Positions 33,843-46,244 of a stretch of DNA of 64,000 nucleotides are shown in pieces. The DNA is taken from NCBI GenBank assembly GCA_011316305.1, contig SAUG01000108.1:104814-168813 (forward strand). The letters are read 5' to 3'. The DNA comes from Rusavskia elegans (Eukaryota; Ascomycota; Lecanoromycetes; Teloschistales; Teloschistaceae). The position numbers were made by a program, and so were the translations under genes. Every line of letters begins with the position of its first letter. Position 1 is the stretch's first letter. Under the pieces are notes generated by a model, which saw only the letters and a program-made list of their open reading frames with translations, had not been told where the DNA came from and ran no database searches.

Positions 33843-35342
33843 CCGACAGACTTGCAGCGTCACGAAGCAGCGGCGAGATACGCTCCAGAGATACGGTAGT
33901 AGGGACTTTCAATGCAACAAGGCCCCCATGAAGCAGCCGGCTAGAAATTACCACATTACTCGCTGAACTCTGAACCATCCTTTACATTTGGTTAATTGAT
34001 CGTCCTTTCATCGACCGTACAACGCCCTACTCAATCCCCTGATATTTGGCGAAATCACGAAGCAGAATCAACCTGCAGCAGCAAACAAGGCCAAAAGGAA
34101 GGTATTAGCATTTGCACTCAATACTTCCTTCTTATAGACTGTAGGCGACTTCATCATTCTCATGGTTGGATCTCATGTCTTCGTCTTCGTCCTTCACATG
34201 TCAGTGGAAAGCCCGGGCCGGACCAGTCTAGTCTTGGATGAAGACCGTGTGATCTAGAGAGGTGCAAGATTCGGTGCAGTGATAAGAAAGAAATCGAGGA
34301 CGTATGTTTCCTTATGTCTAGCAGCCCATCCCATAAACTTTTCATACTATACCTGCAGCAAAGCTTCGCACTCTGCTGTCCCCCCCCTTCGAAAACCACG
34401 ATTTTGTCCGTTCTCAGCAACACCTAGACAACTAGGTATCATGCAAGTCATATCTGCTCATTCACGCGCCGAATCCCGCGCTCATCCACATGAGAAGACG
34501 TCCTCGAGCGATCCAATTTCTTTCATACCAGACAGCTCACTCAGTTCTCAAATATCTCGAATCGAAGCTTTTTCTTCTTGACGAAACGAGTATGGTGAAG
34601 ACCTATGGCCATCAATAGTTGTAGTGACCGAGTACGTCGATGACAGATATCCACCTATATATATGACTGGCAATCACAATATCTCATCCACATCCCACCA
34701 AGCAAAGGTATCTGCGCGACGAGCTTTCTCGCTCTCCCTCCCTCTCTCTCTCTCTCTCTCTTTCTGTCTCTGTGTCTCTCTCTCACCTTCCTACCAATAC
34801 CAAAACCAAATATTTCAACATCGTTTCACGTCAAAGTGTGCACATATCATGCACAACAAGTGCAATCCTCCAACGAACAACGCCAACGCCAACGCCAAAG
34901 GAGCTGCCACTCTACTCTTCCTCTACACACACTTATAAACAAAGAAACAAGTATGTTTTTTTAGCTCCTGGACGCCGTAAGAACCAACCAGCTACCAAAA
35001 AACCCAATACCAATCTCGCTTTCTTTTTTTTTTTTTCAAACACCGAATGCAGTAAATAGCCTATGACGGCATTTTTGATCTTGATCATTCCCGGAAAACC
35101 TAACGAGTGGAAGTTTGCAGCGATTTGTTAGGGGGTGAAGACCGAATATTCTGTCCGGTATGTAGATAATCGCTGGCTGTATTCATGAGCTCCTCATATC
35201 CACTAGACGGCACATAATCGAAGCCGAGAATCAAATTGTGTATCAAAACATCAACACCCTCGCTACATCATCGCTCCGTCATTAAAAAGGCCAGGTAGTG
35301 ATTAATACATATAACAACCACGTATTCAGAAACCAGGAAATA
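33843..35342. other. Intergenic region with a CT microsatellite
   Basis: 1.5 kb between two converging genes. Contains a CT-rich microsatellite (about 34728-34790, CTCT runs with CTGTGTCT interruptions), a T14 run near 35022-35036, and 3' UTR-like sequence. No supported coding region. Confidence 0.45.
34728..34790. repeat. CT microsatellite
   Basis: Imperfect (CT)n of about 60 bp, beginning TCTCCCTCCCTCTCTC and interrupted by TTTCTGTCTCTGTGTC. Confidence 0.85.
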
Positions 35343-37922
35343 TCACCCATCACCATCACAATCCTCATCCTCCTCCACAAGCGCCGGTGTCCTCCTCTCC
35401 CATCTCCTCCCGCCCCTCCTCCTCCTCCTCGACCTACTAATACAACTCGCACTATCATCCGGCCCAAGCTCACTGCCATCGTCACCTAATCCATCATCCG
35501 TCTCGCTCTCCCCATCCCAAGCCGGTGTCCCCAACCTCGCATCCAGCGCACCTCCATCACCCATGCTGCCTCTGCGCATTTGATTCGCCATTGCCAATCC
35601 AGCACCTCTTTGCCGGAGCACATTCCGCACCATTTCCGCCTTTCCATGGAGGGCTTCGAAAGCGTCTTCGAGTGCCTCCATGCTGGTGTAGATTTCGCGT
35701 TCGATTTCGGCTAGGGTTGCGATTTCGGTTTCTTCGTCTAGAGTTACTGGGGCGCCAAGAGCGGCAGGGGTGGCGGAGCGGGAAAACGGAGTTGGGCCTC
35801 GAGAGGGTAAGGGGCCGCGGGAGGGAGTAGTGTTGAGAGTGGGGAAGTTAGTAGTGGAGGTGTTTGGGTAGTCCTCGGCGCCAGAACGGAGAAAACCGTC
35901 GAAGCGGCCCGAAATCAGGATTTCCCACTCGGCGTCGCTGATAGCGGCAAGAGTAGCGAGAATGTTGTGTAACGCTGGGTTGGTCAGAAGGTAGATTGCC
36001 GATTCAGGGTCACGCGGAGGAGTGGAGAGGCGGTAGAGACGTTGGATAGCAAGGCCAGTCTGGATGAGGAGCTCGGAACGTGGGGCGACAAAAGTGGTAC
36101 CCGCTCGAGATGGAGGACGGCTTTCGGCCACACCAATCAGAGAGGAGAAAATTGGTTGTTGTTCAGGGTCGAGGCGCGTGAGCATGGCGAAAGTCAGGGT
36201 CTCATCGTCGATGTCTTGCGGAGGGCTTGTGGGATTGGTTGGTTGATTATCGAGCCATCGATCGACTGCTTGCTTAGTCTTCCTCGACTGACGCACGTAG
36301 TGATCTCGGTACTCTTCTGGGACATCGACATCCATATTCTGCATTGGCGACTGTTTGATATTCTCTGAGATGCCCAGGCCATTTTGCGCAGTGTCCAGTA
36401 CAAAGGGTGGCCATTGTGGTAGATCTTGGCGTCCACACACGTACTCAAGGATCTCACCCCAGCTGACGCCGCGGTCATCATCGGCAACTTGCAAAGGAGA
36501 AGCCTGGCACATGGTGCAGGTGCACGTCTCGGAGGATATATTGCGAGCAAAAACAGCCTCCAGCCGATCTAGCAGTCTCCGCGCAATGGACCGGTACCCC
36601 GTGGCAACCGCAAGGGAACCACTTTTCGCTGTGACCTTCATGTAATCATCGAGAATATTGTTGAAAGGACTGAAGAAACGCTCTACTTGGGCGGAAGGGG
36701 CTGGAGGCTGCTGGCCGGCTACCAGCGGAGGTTGGCCAGCGCCAAGTAAAGATTTCGGTACAGGCTGCGGCAGGCCGCCATTCTGCAACAAGTAGTCTAC
36801 CTTTGGCATCTGAAATGGGACAACTGGCGGGGGTGGAGGAGGTGGTGGCATTGGCGACTCTTCGACAGACGCTCGGTAAGGTTGGTCTCCGTTGACACTA
36901 TACGCGGTTGTTTCTCGCCTACTTGGTATGTAATGTGGGTCAGTAAGTGTAGGTGTCTTTGGGGAATCGTCATCCGAAAGGGTGGATATATTGGCCATCT
37001 GAGTTGTTGGCTGCTGTGTGCTTGGTTGGTTTGGCGCGATGGATGTGGCATCTGAATCAGTGGTGGACTCGGTCGGGGCTTCGGTGTGATTGAGACTGGA
37101 AGGAGGTGGAGATGTTGATTTACACAGGCTACTGGTGGAAGCTGCATCTTCTACGGTCACTGTTTTTGTCCGATTCTTCGACGGAGTGCTTGGCTTGGAT
37201 CGGCGGTCCGAGATAGTGGATCGTCCCTCATCTTTTGCACCATCATCGTCATCCCTCCTCGAGCGGGATGACGGAGTCCTTGTCGCTTCTCCCCTATCAC
37301 TGCCAACATAACCACCTCTTCCAAGTCTGCGTTTCAGTTCTTCAGCTGCTTTTTGCAGATCGGTCTTCTTGCGTTCTGGCTTGCGTGGTGTACTCTTAGC
37401 TTCATGCGGTGATCTTTCCCGCTCGACTGGTGCCGGAGGTACAGGATCCGTGGTCAGCGGTGGACTCGGTGGGGCCGCACCAGTATTGATGGGCACTTCT
37501 TGCGCTGCTTGTTCCTCCCTCCTCTTGTCAAGATCGGTAGGGTCAGGAGTGTAGTAGCTCAGTCTTGCGTTGATGACATCCTCTCGACTGCCAACGGCCT
37601 CCTTGCTGTGGGCCTTTGAGAAAGAAGGGTATGGTAGGCTGGTCTTACTGCCAAGGGGTGTAGTCGGGTTGGAGGTTGATCGTCGCTCTAGTTCGGGCTT
37701 GGGCAATGAGTTCTTCCTGTTGCTAGGTGGTGTTGTGATTGTAGCACTCCGCTCGGGTCGGTTGGGAGACTTGTCGGCATCCTTGGTGGACGACTTTCGC
37801 ATTGATCGGGATGACTTGTGGCGTGGTCTCTCCTTCGACTTGGGCGGGTCTGCATCCCGCTCGCGATCCCGCTCACGATCCTTGTCCCGGTCTCTGTCTT
37901 TCTCTCGGAGCTTGGTAGGCAT
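35343..37922 (-). CDS. Conserved-looking fungal protein of unknown function, 859 aa
   Basis: Single uninterrupted frame, not recognised by name. Residues 1-50 are strongly basic/acidic with RDRDRE repeats like RS-type low complexity. Residues 50-400 are disordered, Ser/Pro/Thr-rich, with a poly-Pro run near 375. From about 430 a folded region begins: FFSPFNNILDDYMKVTAKSGSL, YRSIARRLLDRLEAVFARNIS, then a Cys cluster (CTCTMC) that could bind metal, then GVSWGEILEYVCGRQDLPQWPPF. Helical segments follow (RSELLIQTGLAIQRLYRLS; IATLAEIEREIYTSMEALEDAFEALHGKAEMVRNVLRQR, a likely coiled coil near 745-785). The C-terminus is acidic with an Arg-rich stretch. The start has an in-frame context directly preceding the RD repeats. 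Role unknown, probably nuclear or cytoskeletal (inference only). Confidence 0.85.
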   Translation of the reverse strand: MPTKLREKDRDRDKDRERDRERDADPPKSKERPRHKSSRSMRKSSTKDADKSPNRPERSATITTPPSNRKNSLPKPELERRSTSNPTTPLGSKTSLPYPSFSKAHSKEAVGSREDVINARLSYYTPDPTDLDKRREEQAAQEVPINTGAAPPSPPLTTDPVPPAPVERERSPHEAKSTPRKPERKKTDLQKAAEELKRRLGRGGYVGSDRGEATRTPSSRSRRDDDDGAKDEGRSTISDRRSKPSTPSKNRTKTVTVEDAASTSSLCKSTSPPPSSLNHTEAPTESTTDSDATSIAPNQPSTQQPTTQMANISTLSDDDSPKTPTLTDPHYIPSRRETTAYSVNGDQPYRASVEESPMPPPPPPPPVVPFQMPKVDYLLQNGGLPQPVPKSLLGAGQPPLVAGQQPPAPSAQVERFFSPFNNILDDYMKVTAKSGSLAVATGYRSIARRLLDRLEAVFARNISSETCTCTMCQASPLQVADDDRGVSWGEILEYVCGRQDLPQWPPFVLDTAQNGLGISENIKQSPMQNMDVDVPEEYRDHYVRQSRKTKQAVDRWLDNQPTNPTSPPQDIDDETLTFAMLTRLDPEQQPIFSSLIGVAESRPPSRAGTTFVAPRSELLIQTGLAIQRLYRLSTPPRDPESAIYLLTNPALHNILATLAAISDAEWEILISGRFDGFLRSGAEDYPNTSTTNFPTLNTTPSRGPLPSRGPTPFSRSATPAALGAPVTLDEETEIATLAEIEREIYTSMEALEDAFEALHGKAEMVRNVLRQRGAGLAMANQMRRGSMGDGGALDARLGTPAWDGESETDDGLGDDGSELGPDDSASCISRSRRRRRGGRRWERRTPALVEEDEDCDGDG

Positions 37923-39002
37923 GATGGATGGCTGATGGTGGAGGACGGGGAGGTGTGATGCAAAAAGAAATCGTCAGCCTCGGAGCAGCGCTTAAAAGTA
38001 CCCTCCAAGTCTGAAACAGTGAGTCTTCTGCAAGCCTTTTTGAGTATCGAAGTCGATGAATGCGGGAAGGAGTCAGGTCCGTCGCAGCAGCAGGCGTATC
38101 ATGTCACAGAAATGAGGGGAAAGAGGACGGCCTTTGACAAAAGTTGACTGTGCAATTTGCCTGAGTCATTCGGCTTTTATTGTCTCCGGGTCCCTTACGA
38201 ACGGCCTTTGCTGTATGTCCTCGCAAGCGCAAGACTGATTTACCTGACAAGCCGTTGGAAGCTGCGCCTGGTGAGTTGTCGTTCCTTGGCCACTAGTCCC
38301 CGCGGTCAAGGCGCCAAAAGTATGCCGTAGAATGCTAAGAGTCCAATGTGGCTTTGCCAAGACTTAGTCATCTCAAATCTCAGTGAGAAGCAGCCTTGGC
38401 CTTTGATGTCGTTTCATCGACTATCAACAGAATGTTAGCAATCGCTACAACGAGAAGTCTCTTCATCTAGGTAACGATGGTTGTACACTCCTCATTGCTG
38501 TTGATTTCCAATACAACAACAAGTGTGGCAGTCTTACTTCCCGCTACGCCGTTAACATATGCATGTCCCATCCCAAGGTAAATCACAAAGCAACTCCTAC
38601 GTTCGCTGGTGAAATCACATGTACTATCAGTTCCTATAGAGAAGAGCCGTGCGTGGACCGTCGTATCATCAAATACATGTACACGGGTTGAAAAGCAACT
38701 CCGCAGTAGATTCTGAGCGACTGGTAGGACAATTAGGCACATCGAGATATAGTCTACAAGACGCCCCTCATCGCGAGTCGTTAAAACCCACTTATGGTCT
38801 TTATATCACGTGCGGGTTTTCCTGAGCCAATTTTCTGTCTCTTCTGCAAAAATTGCTCGACTCCATTTCCTCGGAGACATTCATCACTGTCATGTCTCTT
38901 TTGCATTCCCCTAGCCCCTAGCCATTGCCATCAATCTAAGTTACTTGCCCAACTCAACAAGGTATCGCTCTGTCTATCCCGTGCACTGTTCGGGTCTTCG
39001 GA
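37923..39002. other. Intergenic region
   Basis: Contains the promoter of the preceding minus-strand gene. No gene is supported; short frames lack domains. Nothing else is seen. Confidence 0.4.
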
Positions 39003-40040
39003 TTGGCTGACAGTCGAGTATCAAATGCCCACCTCGCCAGTCGAAGTGACAACTCCAAAATGTCGCACAGACATAGAGCCCCTACCACAACACCGCCTTC
39101 CTTGTTCTCATTGCCACTTGAGCTTCGGAGGATGATCTACCAGCACTATCTTTATGACCTCTTCCCATGCCGGGATCAATCAGTGAATGAGTATATAATC
39201 ACTGACAAGATTGGCCATGTCCCACTGCTGCAGGTCAATTCCCAGGTCTGCATAGAGGTTCAGGGGTCTTTGAAGAAGCCAAATGAAGGCCTGGGCGTTG
39301 AGTTGTCATAGCAAGGCGTGCTAATCAACTCTCTTTCCGTGTTTGAGACGCAATGTCGCTCAGGTAGGAAGAAATGGTATATGAACGCCCTACCGTATTT
39401 ACGCGTCAACATCTTCGCTCCACATCCAAAGCGCCCGACCGACATCATCTGTCTCTGGTACTATGCCAAAGCCTAGTGCGATCAGCTGCGTGGATACCTC
39501 AGGATCCCCCGATTGATCATCGACTTCGAGGAAAGCACCGACTTCACGGAGGACTTACCCTACCTTTCTGCACCTCCGTCTTGGTCGAAGGTGGATGACA
39601 AAGGTCTGCCCAAAAGATCTATTGAGCACGAGGAGACCGACTATGGGAACTGTGACTCATACCCACAATGTTTTTGTCGGAACAAAACTTATGAAAGGGA
39701 CGACCAAGAGGCACCTTGCGATGTCAAATACATACTTGATGTATACTCTCTAGCAACGACTGCCTCACCCGTGGAGATAAACCTACCGCCATCTTTTGCG
39801 ACTAACGATAAACTACGAACGATTGCCCAACAAAGGATTGACGTCATGATGAACCGCCACAACCCGCTGTTTGATTACAACGCGTACGTGCATGGTATGG
39901 CATGGTTACTGAAGAGCTCTTCCAAAGCGCTGATCCATCAAACCGGGCAGAATTCTTTCCGAGAGCCCGTGCGGCTAACACAAGGCAGTCCTCAAGTGAA
40001 AGATGCCCGTAGCGTCCAGGAAATCTGGCCGCACATATGA
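39003..40040 (+). pseudogene. Broken 2EXR/F-box-like gene
   Basis: One reading frame runs from 39003 to the TGA at 40038 and is interrupted by only two stops, TAG at 39309-39311 and TAG at 39474-39476. Before the first, FSLPLELRRMIYQHYLYDLFP is the helix typical of fungal F-box-like/2EXR proteins, followed by PLLQVNSQVC. Between the stops it reads YMNALPYLRVNIFAPHPKRPT, and after the second CDQLRGYLRIPRLIIDFEE, as one continuous domain. No intron of normal size removes either stop in frame. Such proteins form large, fast-changing fungal families of unknown function. Likely a recently disabled copy. Confidence 0.6.
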
Positions 40041-40923
40041 TGTCTTACCAGGTCAAGGGGCCAGTCACGCCTCCATTGGCCTGCTCATTGGGTTAAGGAT
40101 TGACCTCCCTTACCCCCTGCTACGGCTGTAAAACTTCGGCACACGGGGTCAAACGGAGCCGTCACTTCAAGTATGAGATCTACTCACCCCCTCGTCGAGG
40201 AAACCCCCTTGAGTCCATCGGTGGGCGGTATGGACGCCCGACAGGAGGGCCGACTACTGGCAGCTTAAGTCACTATTCGCCAGCGACGGACTCGTTCTAT
40301 ATCCGCTTGATCCGCACGTATGACACCATTATTGATTGGAATGGGAAGGATCCCCTCGACTGGCAGAGTGGGCATCCGATACCTCGATTGCCAGCCCAAT
40401 CCAGCGCCCTACTAGTGCATGAGATATGGAACAGCCCAACCGGATGAACGAAGTTGAAATTGCATGTGTTGTATTCAGAGGTCGCCGTACGGACGCACTA
40501 TACTGTATCTGCGGAGCTGTCTAGTCAGTGTGCTGACCACATGTCGTCAGCCATCCACAGGGATTTACCATACAAAATCAAGAATGGGATTCTGGGGCTC
40601 CCTCATTGTTGTTGGAACGTACACGTGTACACATATTAAAAGGGTAATGCACCCTATAACCTCAACTTGATGCACGAATGGTCGATAGATAGAGATCGTC
40701 AAGTCGATGTATTTATACGGGAAGCAAAGGCTCTGATAAATGTCATACGCGCCAACAACTGTAAGACAACGATGTCTCTGGCACAAGTCACTTTATATCA
40801 TTCTCCTTCCAAATTCTTAAAACATCTAACATATCATCACCCCCTCCCTCCCTTCTACCCCTCAACACCCAAATACCAAATCAAAAGACCACCCCCCTTT
40901 CATCCATCCCTCCACTACCTTGA
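40041..40923. other. Intergenic region
   Basis: An open frame at 40100-40447 has no recognisable domain. 40830-40980 is C-rich on the plus strand because it includes the end of the minus-strand gene. Nothing else is seen. Confidence 0.35.
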
Positions 40924-43900
40924 TCACCCAACCCACCTCCTCGCATTCACAAACAGCCTCCCCCACGGCCCCACATCACCCCACTCCCTCGCCTTCCCAT
41001 CCTCGACCCAACTTCCCGTTCCCCTCAAAATAGTCCGCTCCGGATGCGGCATCAGCGCCAGAACCCTCCCATCCGTGCTACTAACGCCGCAGATACCTTC
41101 TGGCGAGCCATTAGGATTTGCTGGGTAAGTTTCCGTGGGAGTGAGGGTTTTGTTGTCGACGTATTGGAGGGATATTTGGTTGTTGGAATGGAGATGATTC
41201 AAATTAGAGGATGAGGGGAAGGAAGCGCGCCCTTCGCCGTGGGCGGAGGAGATGGGGAGGCTGGAGTTGTGCATGGAGTGTAGGAAGATGGAAGTGTTGT
41301 GCGGGTTGGAGATGCGGACCATTGTGAACTAGAAAGAACGAGTTACATTACATTAGCTGTCTCTTTTTGTGCAAATCGAAGGTTTGGCTGCATCAACAGG
41401 ATGAGAGGGGCAGGGGAATGAAAGACTCACTCTTGCTTCATAAACCTCGCTCTTATTCCTTTCGAACGTCGGCCACGCCTCTGTGCCAGGGATTGACTCT
41501 TTCAAATGACTCAGAAATTGGCATCCGTTGCCTACGCCTAACGTGAACGTATCCTTCCTCGCAAAGAAAGTCTTGAAATCGCTGCGTAAAGCTGCATTTT
41601 GGAGGACTGAACAAGCCCAGCCTCGACCGGAGCCAAGAACATCGCCGTGAGAGAATCCGCCGCAAGCTGCAAGACTGGATGATTGGGGGGCAAAGGTCAG
41701 TGGAGTTGCGGTATTAGGAGTATTGCGGAAAGGAAAAGGAGACTGACCCGATGAATGAAACCAGAGAAACACGTCCTAATATCAGATCCGTCATATGGAC
41801 ATCAATGGCTGTAAATCCAGCTGACGAGAAGGCGAAGGCCATTTCTGATTGACCATTTGTGCCTTGTTCTCTCAGGATGGCCACACGAGGCTTCTGCTTC
41901 AACCGGCTGGAGATCTTGGTTGTGAATGGGAGGATGTTTTCGGCGGGATTGAAGGTCAAGTTGTAGGAGAGCCCGGGATCTGTGAGGTCGGCTATGGCTG
42001 CATACTCTTGATCGGCACAACCTGGGTTGTCTCTCAGTCGTTGCAGTTGATGCGAGGTTGCTGACCACAGTTGTTGCAGCTCAACTATGAATTTCCTATA
42101 GATAAGCTCTGCTTTGTGGTAGATGACGAGATCATGTTGACCTCGCGGCGCTACCCGGCCAATCCGCTGTATTAGGCCTTCTGGCGGACCACAGGTAGCG
42201 AAGCAGCTACGAAACTTCATCTCATCCTCTTTTCTAACTTGGAAGACTGCACTGAGCTCCTCGTTGAAGAGTGTTGAAATGATGTCAGGAGACGAACTTG
42301 ACGGGCAGAGGTAATCGAGCATAATGTGGAGACCGCATCGGCCTGCAAACATCATCTCCGCTAAGGTGGTGAGAAGACCGCCATCTGAGACATCGTGGTA
42401 GGCTAGTACACACCCAGACTCATGCAACTGATCGATTGCGTCAAAGTAATCCTTGAGCAGCTGGTTGTTGCGAACATCTGGGCAGTCATTGCCAACTTGT
42501 TTGAAGGTCTGGGCCAGTGCACTGCCACCAAGAGCCTTGCGACCTACTGCCAGGTCGACAAGAAGCAGTACCGTCTCTCCAATTCCTGGTTCTTCGATTC
42601 TCCTAAGAGTTGGAGTCCATGTATTGTGGATATTCTTGACGGTAGTGAAAGCAGAGACAACCAGGGAGACGGGAGCAGTGACTTCCCTCGCCTCGCCTGA
42701 TGCTTCGTCTTTCCAACTCATCTGCATGCTCGTCGAATCTTTTCCCGCAGGGATACTGATACGCAGATCGATACAGAGATCTTTCGCAGCTTCGACAGCT
42801 TCGTACAACGCGGCTCCGTCTACATTCACGGCAGCCATCCAGTTGGCGCAAAGTCTGATTCGTTCCAATCCATCCAGCAGATCAGCAGCCGCAATGTTCA
42901 TCAAGGATTCGGCGATCGCCATGCGCGCCGATGCTGCTGGTGAGATGAGGGCTAATGATGGTCTTTCACCCATGGCCGTTGCCTCTCCAGACTTAATGCC
43001 CGATGTCAACGACGTTGCGGTTACAGCCACGTCAGCCACGGGTACTTGATACGGACCAACCATTTGATCTCTGACAACGAGTCCGCCAACACTTCGGTCC
43101 CCAATAGTAATGAGGAATGACTTTGAGGCGACACAGGGTAGCTGCAGCACCCTGCGGACCGCTTCGTCCAGCACATCCCTTACAGGTAGTTTTGGGAGAT
43201 AGGTAGCCAGACTTGAATCAAATGATGGGAGGTCTAGATGTCGTGATTTGACTGTTCGAGAGAGCTTGGGTGGCTTGCCGAAGAGAGTCGACATCGGTAG
43301 GTCGATGGGCTTCGGATATTCCTTGGATTCTCTGTCATATACTACGAGTCGCTTCTCCCTACCAACGTCACCTTTCGCCTTGCCCACTACAGAGTAAGTG
43401 CATCTCTCTCTCTTCGCTATCGCCTCGAGAGTCCCAAGACTTTTTTCTGCGACAGCCAGCACGTATCGTTCCTGGGCTGTGGCAGATTAGGACTGAGATG
43501 AAAATCTGCGATGTCGGGATTGCCTTACCTTCGCAACACCATATTTGCAGTGGAGACATGCCGCGATCGGCGTTGTCGATCTCTCGAACCTCGAACGTAG
43601 CCCCAAGGTTACAGTCATACGTGAGCTCAGGCAGGGCGTTCGACAATCCTCCAGCACCTAGGTCTGCAAGATATTAGCGACCGATTTTGTAGAAGTAGGA
43701 CGGGAGTCAAAGATGAAACTCTGCAGCCTTATACAAGTGAAGAAACAGCATATATCGAATTTCAGGTACTCCTATAAGCTCATCTGGGTTGAGGAAAGCC
43801 TTGGAGATGGCCTCACCATGTATATAAAGTATCGGATTGTCACTGCTCATAGCTGTGCAGACCGTGATCACCTCTTGTGCCCGTATTTGGACCTCTGGAT

Positions 43901-45699
43901 TTCCTCGCTGAACCGACGAACAGTCGTAGTCTTTAGTAGCTTCGGTCGATGACTGACTCGATGCGGCACGGCCACCAAGACCGATTAGCAAAGCTGGTCC
44001 TCCCAAGACAATGATGTACGCCCCATCCGAGACGAGTTTTGGATCCTTGAGGGAGTGCTCTGGTCGCACGCTTCCATTTCCACCGGCTAACATTATGGGT
44101 TTATGATATCCACGATACTGCGAAGTCCCACCTACATTCACCACAGCGAGTAAGGTTCGAAAAAAGCCCATTAAACATGCACGCCCGCTCTCGTTGTTGT
44201 ATGCAGAGCTGCCCATTGGGCCATCCAGCATGATATTCAAACTACTGGCAATATGGTTTGGTTTCCCAATGTCCAGTTCCCAAGGTTGGATAAACCCGGG
44301 AATACAGAGTTCAGAGACTGCACCTAGCATCAGTTGCCAGAACCACCAGTTCGCTAGGAGAACAGTACCCGAAAAGCCACATAAACTTGCCTTAGGTCTA
44401 CTGCCCCTACCTGAGAGACACTGAGCGCTACTCACCGTAATCATGGGACTTCCCTAACCAACGGAGCCGAAAAAAGGCGACACCCCTGTCGGATCTATAA
44501 TCCAGTCGGATGTCAGCAGCGGGTCGTCAAACGAAGAACAAAGCATGACTCTTGTCGCAGAAATGCTGTTGAGTGGTCGAATTCTGCGGCGTGTGTACCT
44601 CTCACCGTTTGATAATTGGGCACATCGGGACTGAAGTAGTTCGGCAGAGAGACTTACGATTATGCGTCTCTACTTTGATCACATTGTAGATTTGCTCATT
44701 TATCTGCACCCATTCTCCAGTTGGATGAGACGGTGCCCAAAAGCTGCCTTTGACACCTTCCAAAACCTACCGCGCGATGAGATGATGAGTATCCATCAGA
44801 ATTCTCCATACAGCCTATGTTTGTGCGGCCTGGGGAATTATACTGGACTTACGGCAGCATTATCGCTGTACGCACTGACTGTCCATTTGGGATTCTTCTT
44901 GTGCGTCATGCGTATCATCTCGAAGAGACTATGTGGTCTTTGTTCGCCGTCGATCGTCCAAGAAGCATTGAACTGCTTATGCCTGCAATGTTCCGAATTG
45001 ATCTGCCAGCAATCATCAGTGGAATGAGATTATGACCTCGGATGCTATATAGACCTGTGCGAACATGAACAGTTCGACATCTGTGGGATTTCTCGCAAGG
45101 GGGCCACCTGCTGCATAAGCTTTGATTAGGTAGTCAATTTCAGAATCATCCAATGCGAGCCCGAACTCTCTATTGGCTTTCTGCAGAGATGCCTGATCAT
45201 TGATAACGGTCTTTAGAGGTGCTGGAGTGCCCTCTGCGAACATAGTCTCGATTCTCGCTAAATCGCGGCTCAAAGTCTGTGTCTTAGGATCATACAGTAG
45301 TTTTGAAACCTGGTCCAAGTCGTAAGATTTGCCTTTCTTGATCTTGAAGATGGTGCCTCTTTCAATTCTTTTGATGGCCTCGCTTAGCCCACAAGCTTCG
45401 GCAATGGACGTGGCCTTAGAGCTCCATGGCGATATTCCTTGCCTAGGCGTAATGAAGATAGTGTCGACATTATCTCCCTCAAGCTCGTCATCGGCTGTGG
45501 TACCAGGTCCTAGCAGCAGATTCAACTGTTGCCGCTGAGCATCCGACAGCAGTGCCTGGCCTTTCGTCTCGTATAGTGCAACGAAGTGCACGTACTTTGC
45601 TTGGATGTCAACAATGCCGAGTTTTGAGTCCGATATTAGTGCTTGTCGGCGAAATTCAGACAGGGCATTGGCGCCCATGCAGGTCAAGTACTGCACCAT
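40924..45699 (-). CDS. FGAM synthase homologue (purine biosynthesis), apparently catalytically impaired
   Basis: Homologue of Ade6/PurL, which converts FGAR, ATP and glutamine to FGAM. Ten exons give 1,333 codons in one frame: 45699-45055, 45002-44853, 44766-44658, 44494-44459, 44410-44369, 44323-43817, 43663-43529, 43476-41748, 41674-41431 and 41328-40924. Length is close to the family's about 1,340. Clear motifs: [113 protein letters not shown] and PHPERT. Two active-site losses: GVGNGCQ where the glutaminase has GVCNGCQ (Gly codon 41532-41530), and after [10 protein letters not shown] the expected loop with GSGGEIRDE is absent, replaced by an intron-like 48 nt (44458-44411) containing TAG. 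If that segment is not spliced, the frame ends there. Either an early pseudogene or a pseudoenzyme. Confidence 0.85.
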
Positions 45700-46244
45700 G
45701 ATGGAGAGAGTGAAATCTCAGCTCTCAATATGGCAGTTCATTATGGACATCGTAACTCGTGCACTCATGCTTCATGGACTGACATCCGTCTGCAAGGAGT
45801 CGTGGCCTTGTGGGTAGCGAATAGCATTGAGTAAGGTACCTACCTTAGTGAAAGGAATGTCTTAGTATCAGGTATTTTTGAAGTCAGGATCAGGGTTATA
45901 GCCCTAGTAACGTATCGGGAAAGCGGAGGTCGTCCTATCAACTCCCCGTGGCAAACTCAATCGCAATGTCCGGTCTCATCAACAATCAAACATATACGAA
46001 GACCTGGTTTCCCATCAGGTCACGCCATTGCTTCTGCTGAACTGGACTGTCGGTGTCAAGTAGCTCTACAGCGATATCTCAACCAGCTCAAGAACAGATT
46101 ACTGCACCGAGGTCCCGACTGATGTACGCCTCTCGAGAACTCGGCGCAGAGCTATCAATCGTACATTTCTGAGCCCATGACAGTGAGCGGAATTAGCTAT
46201 ACGGGATAATTCCCATCCGCCGCGAGTCTAGAATCATATCTACC
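45700..46244. promoter_or_regulatory. Divergent promoter region
   Basis: 545 bp between the FGAM synthase homologue (-) and the SGNH hydrolase (+). Contains a short palindrome (AGGTACCTACCTTAGT region near 45835). No specific operator was recognised. Confidence 0.35.

Noticed and set aside
44454..44456. TAG as proof that the FGAM synthase homologue is dead
   Set aside because: A 48-nt intron with acceptable ends removes it and keeps the frame across all ten exons; RNA evidence is needed to decide.
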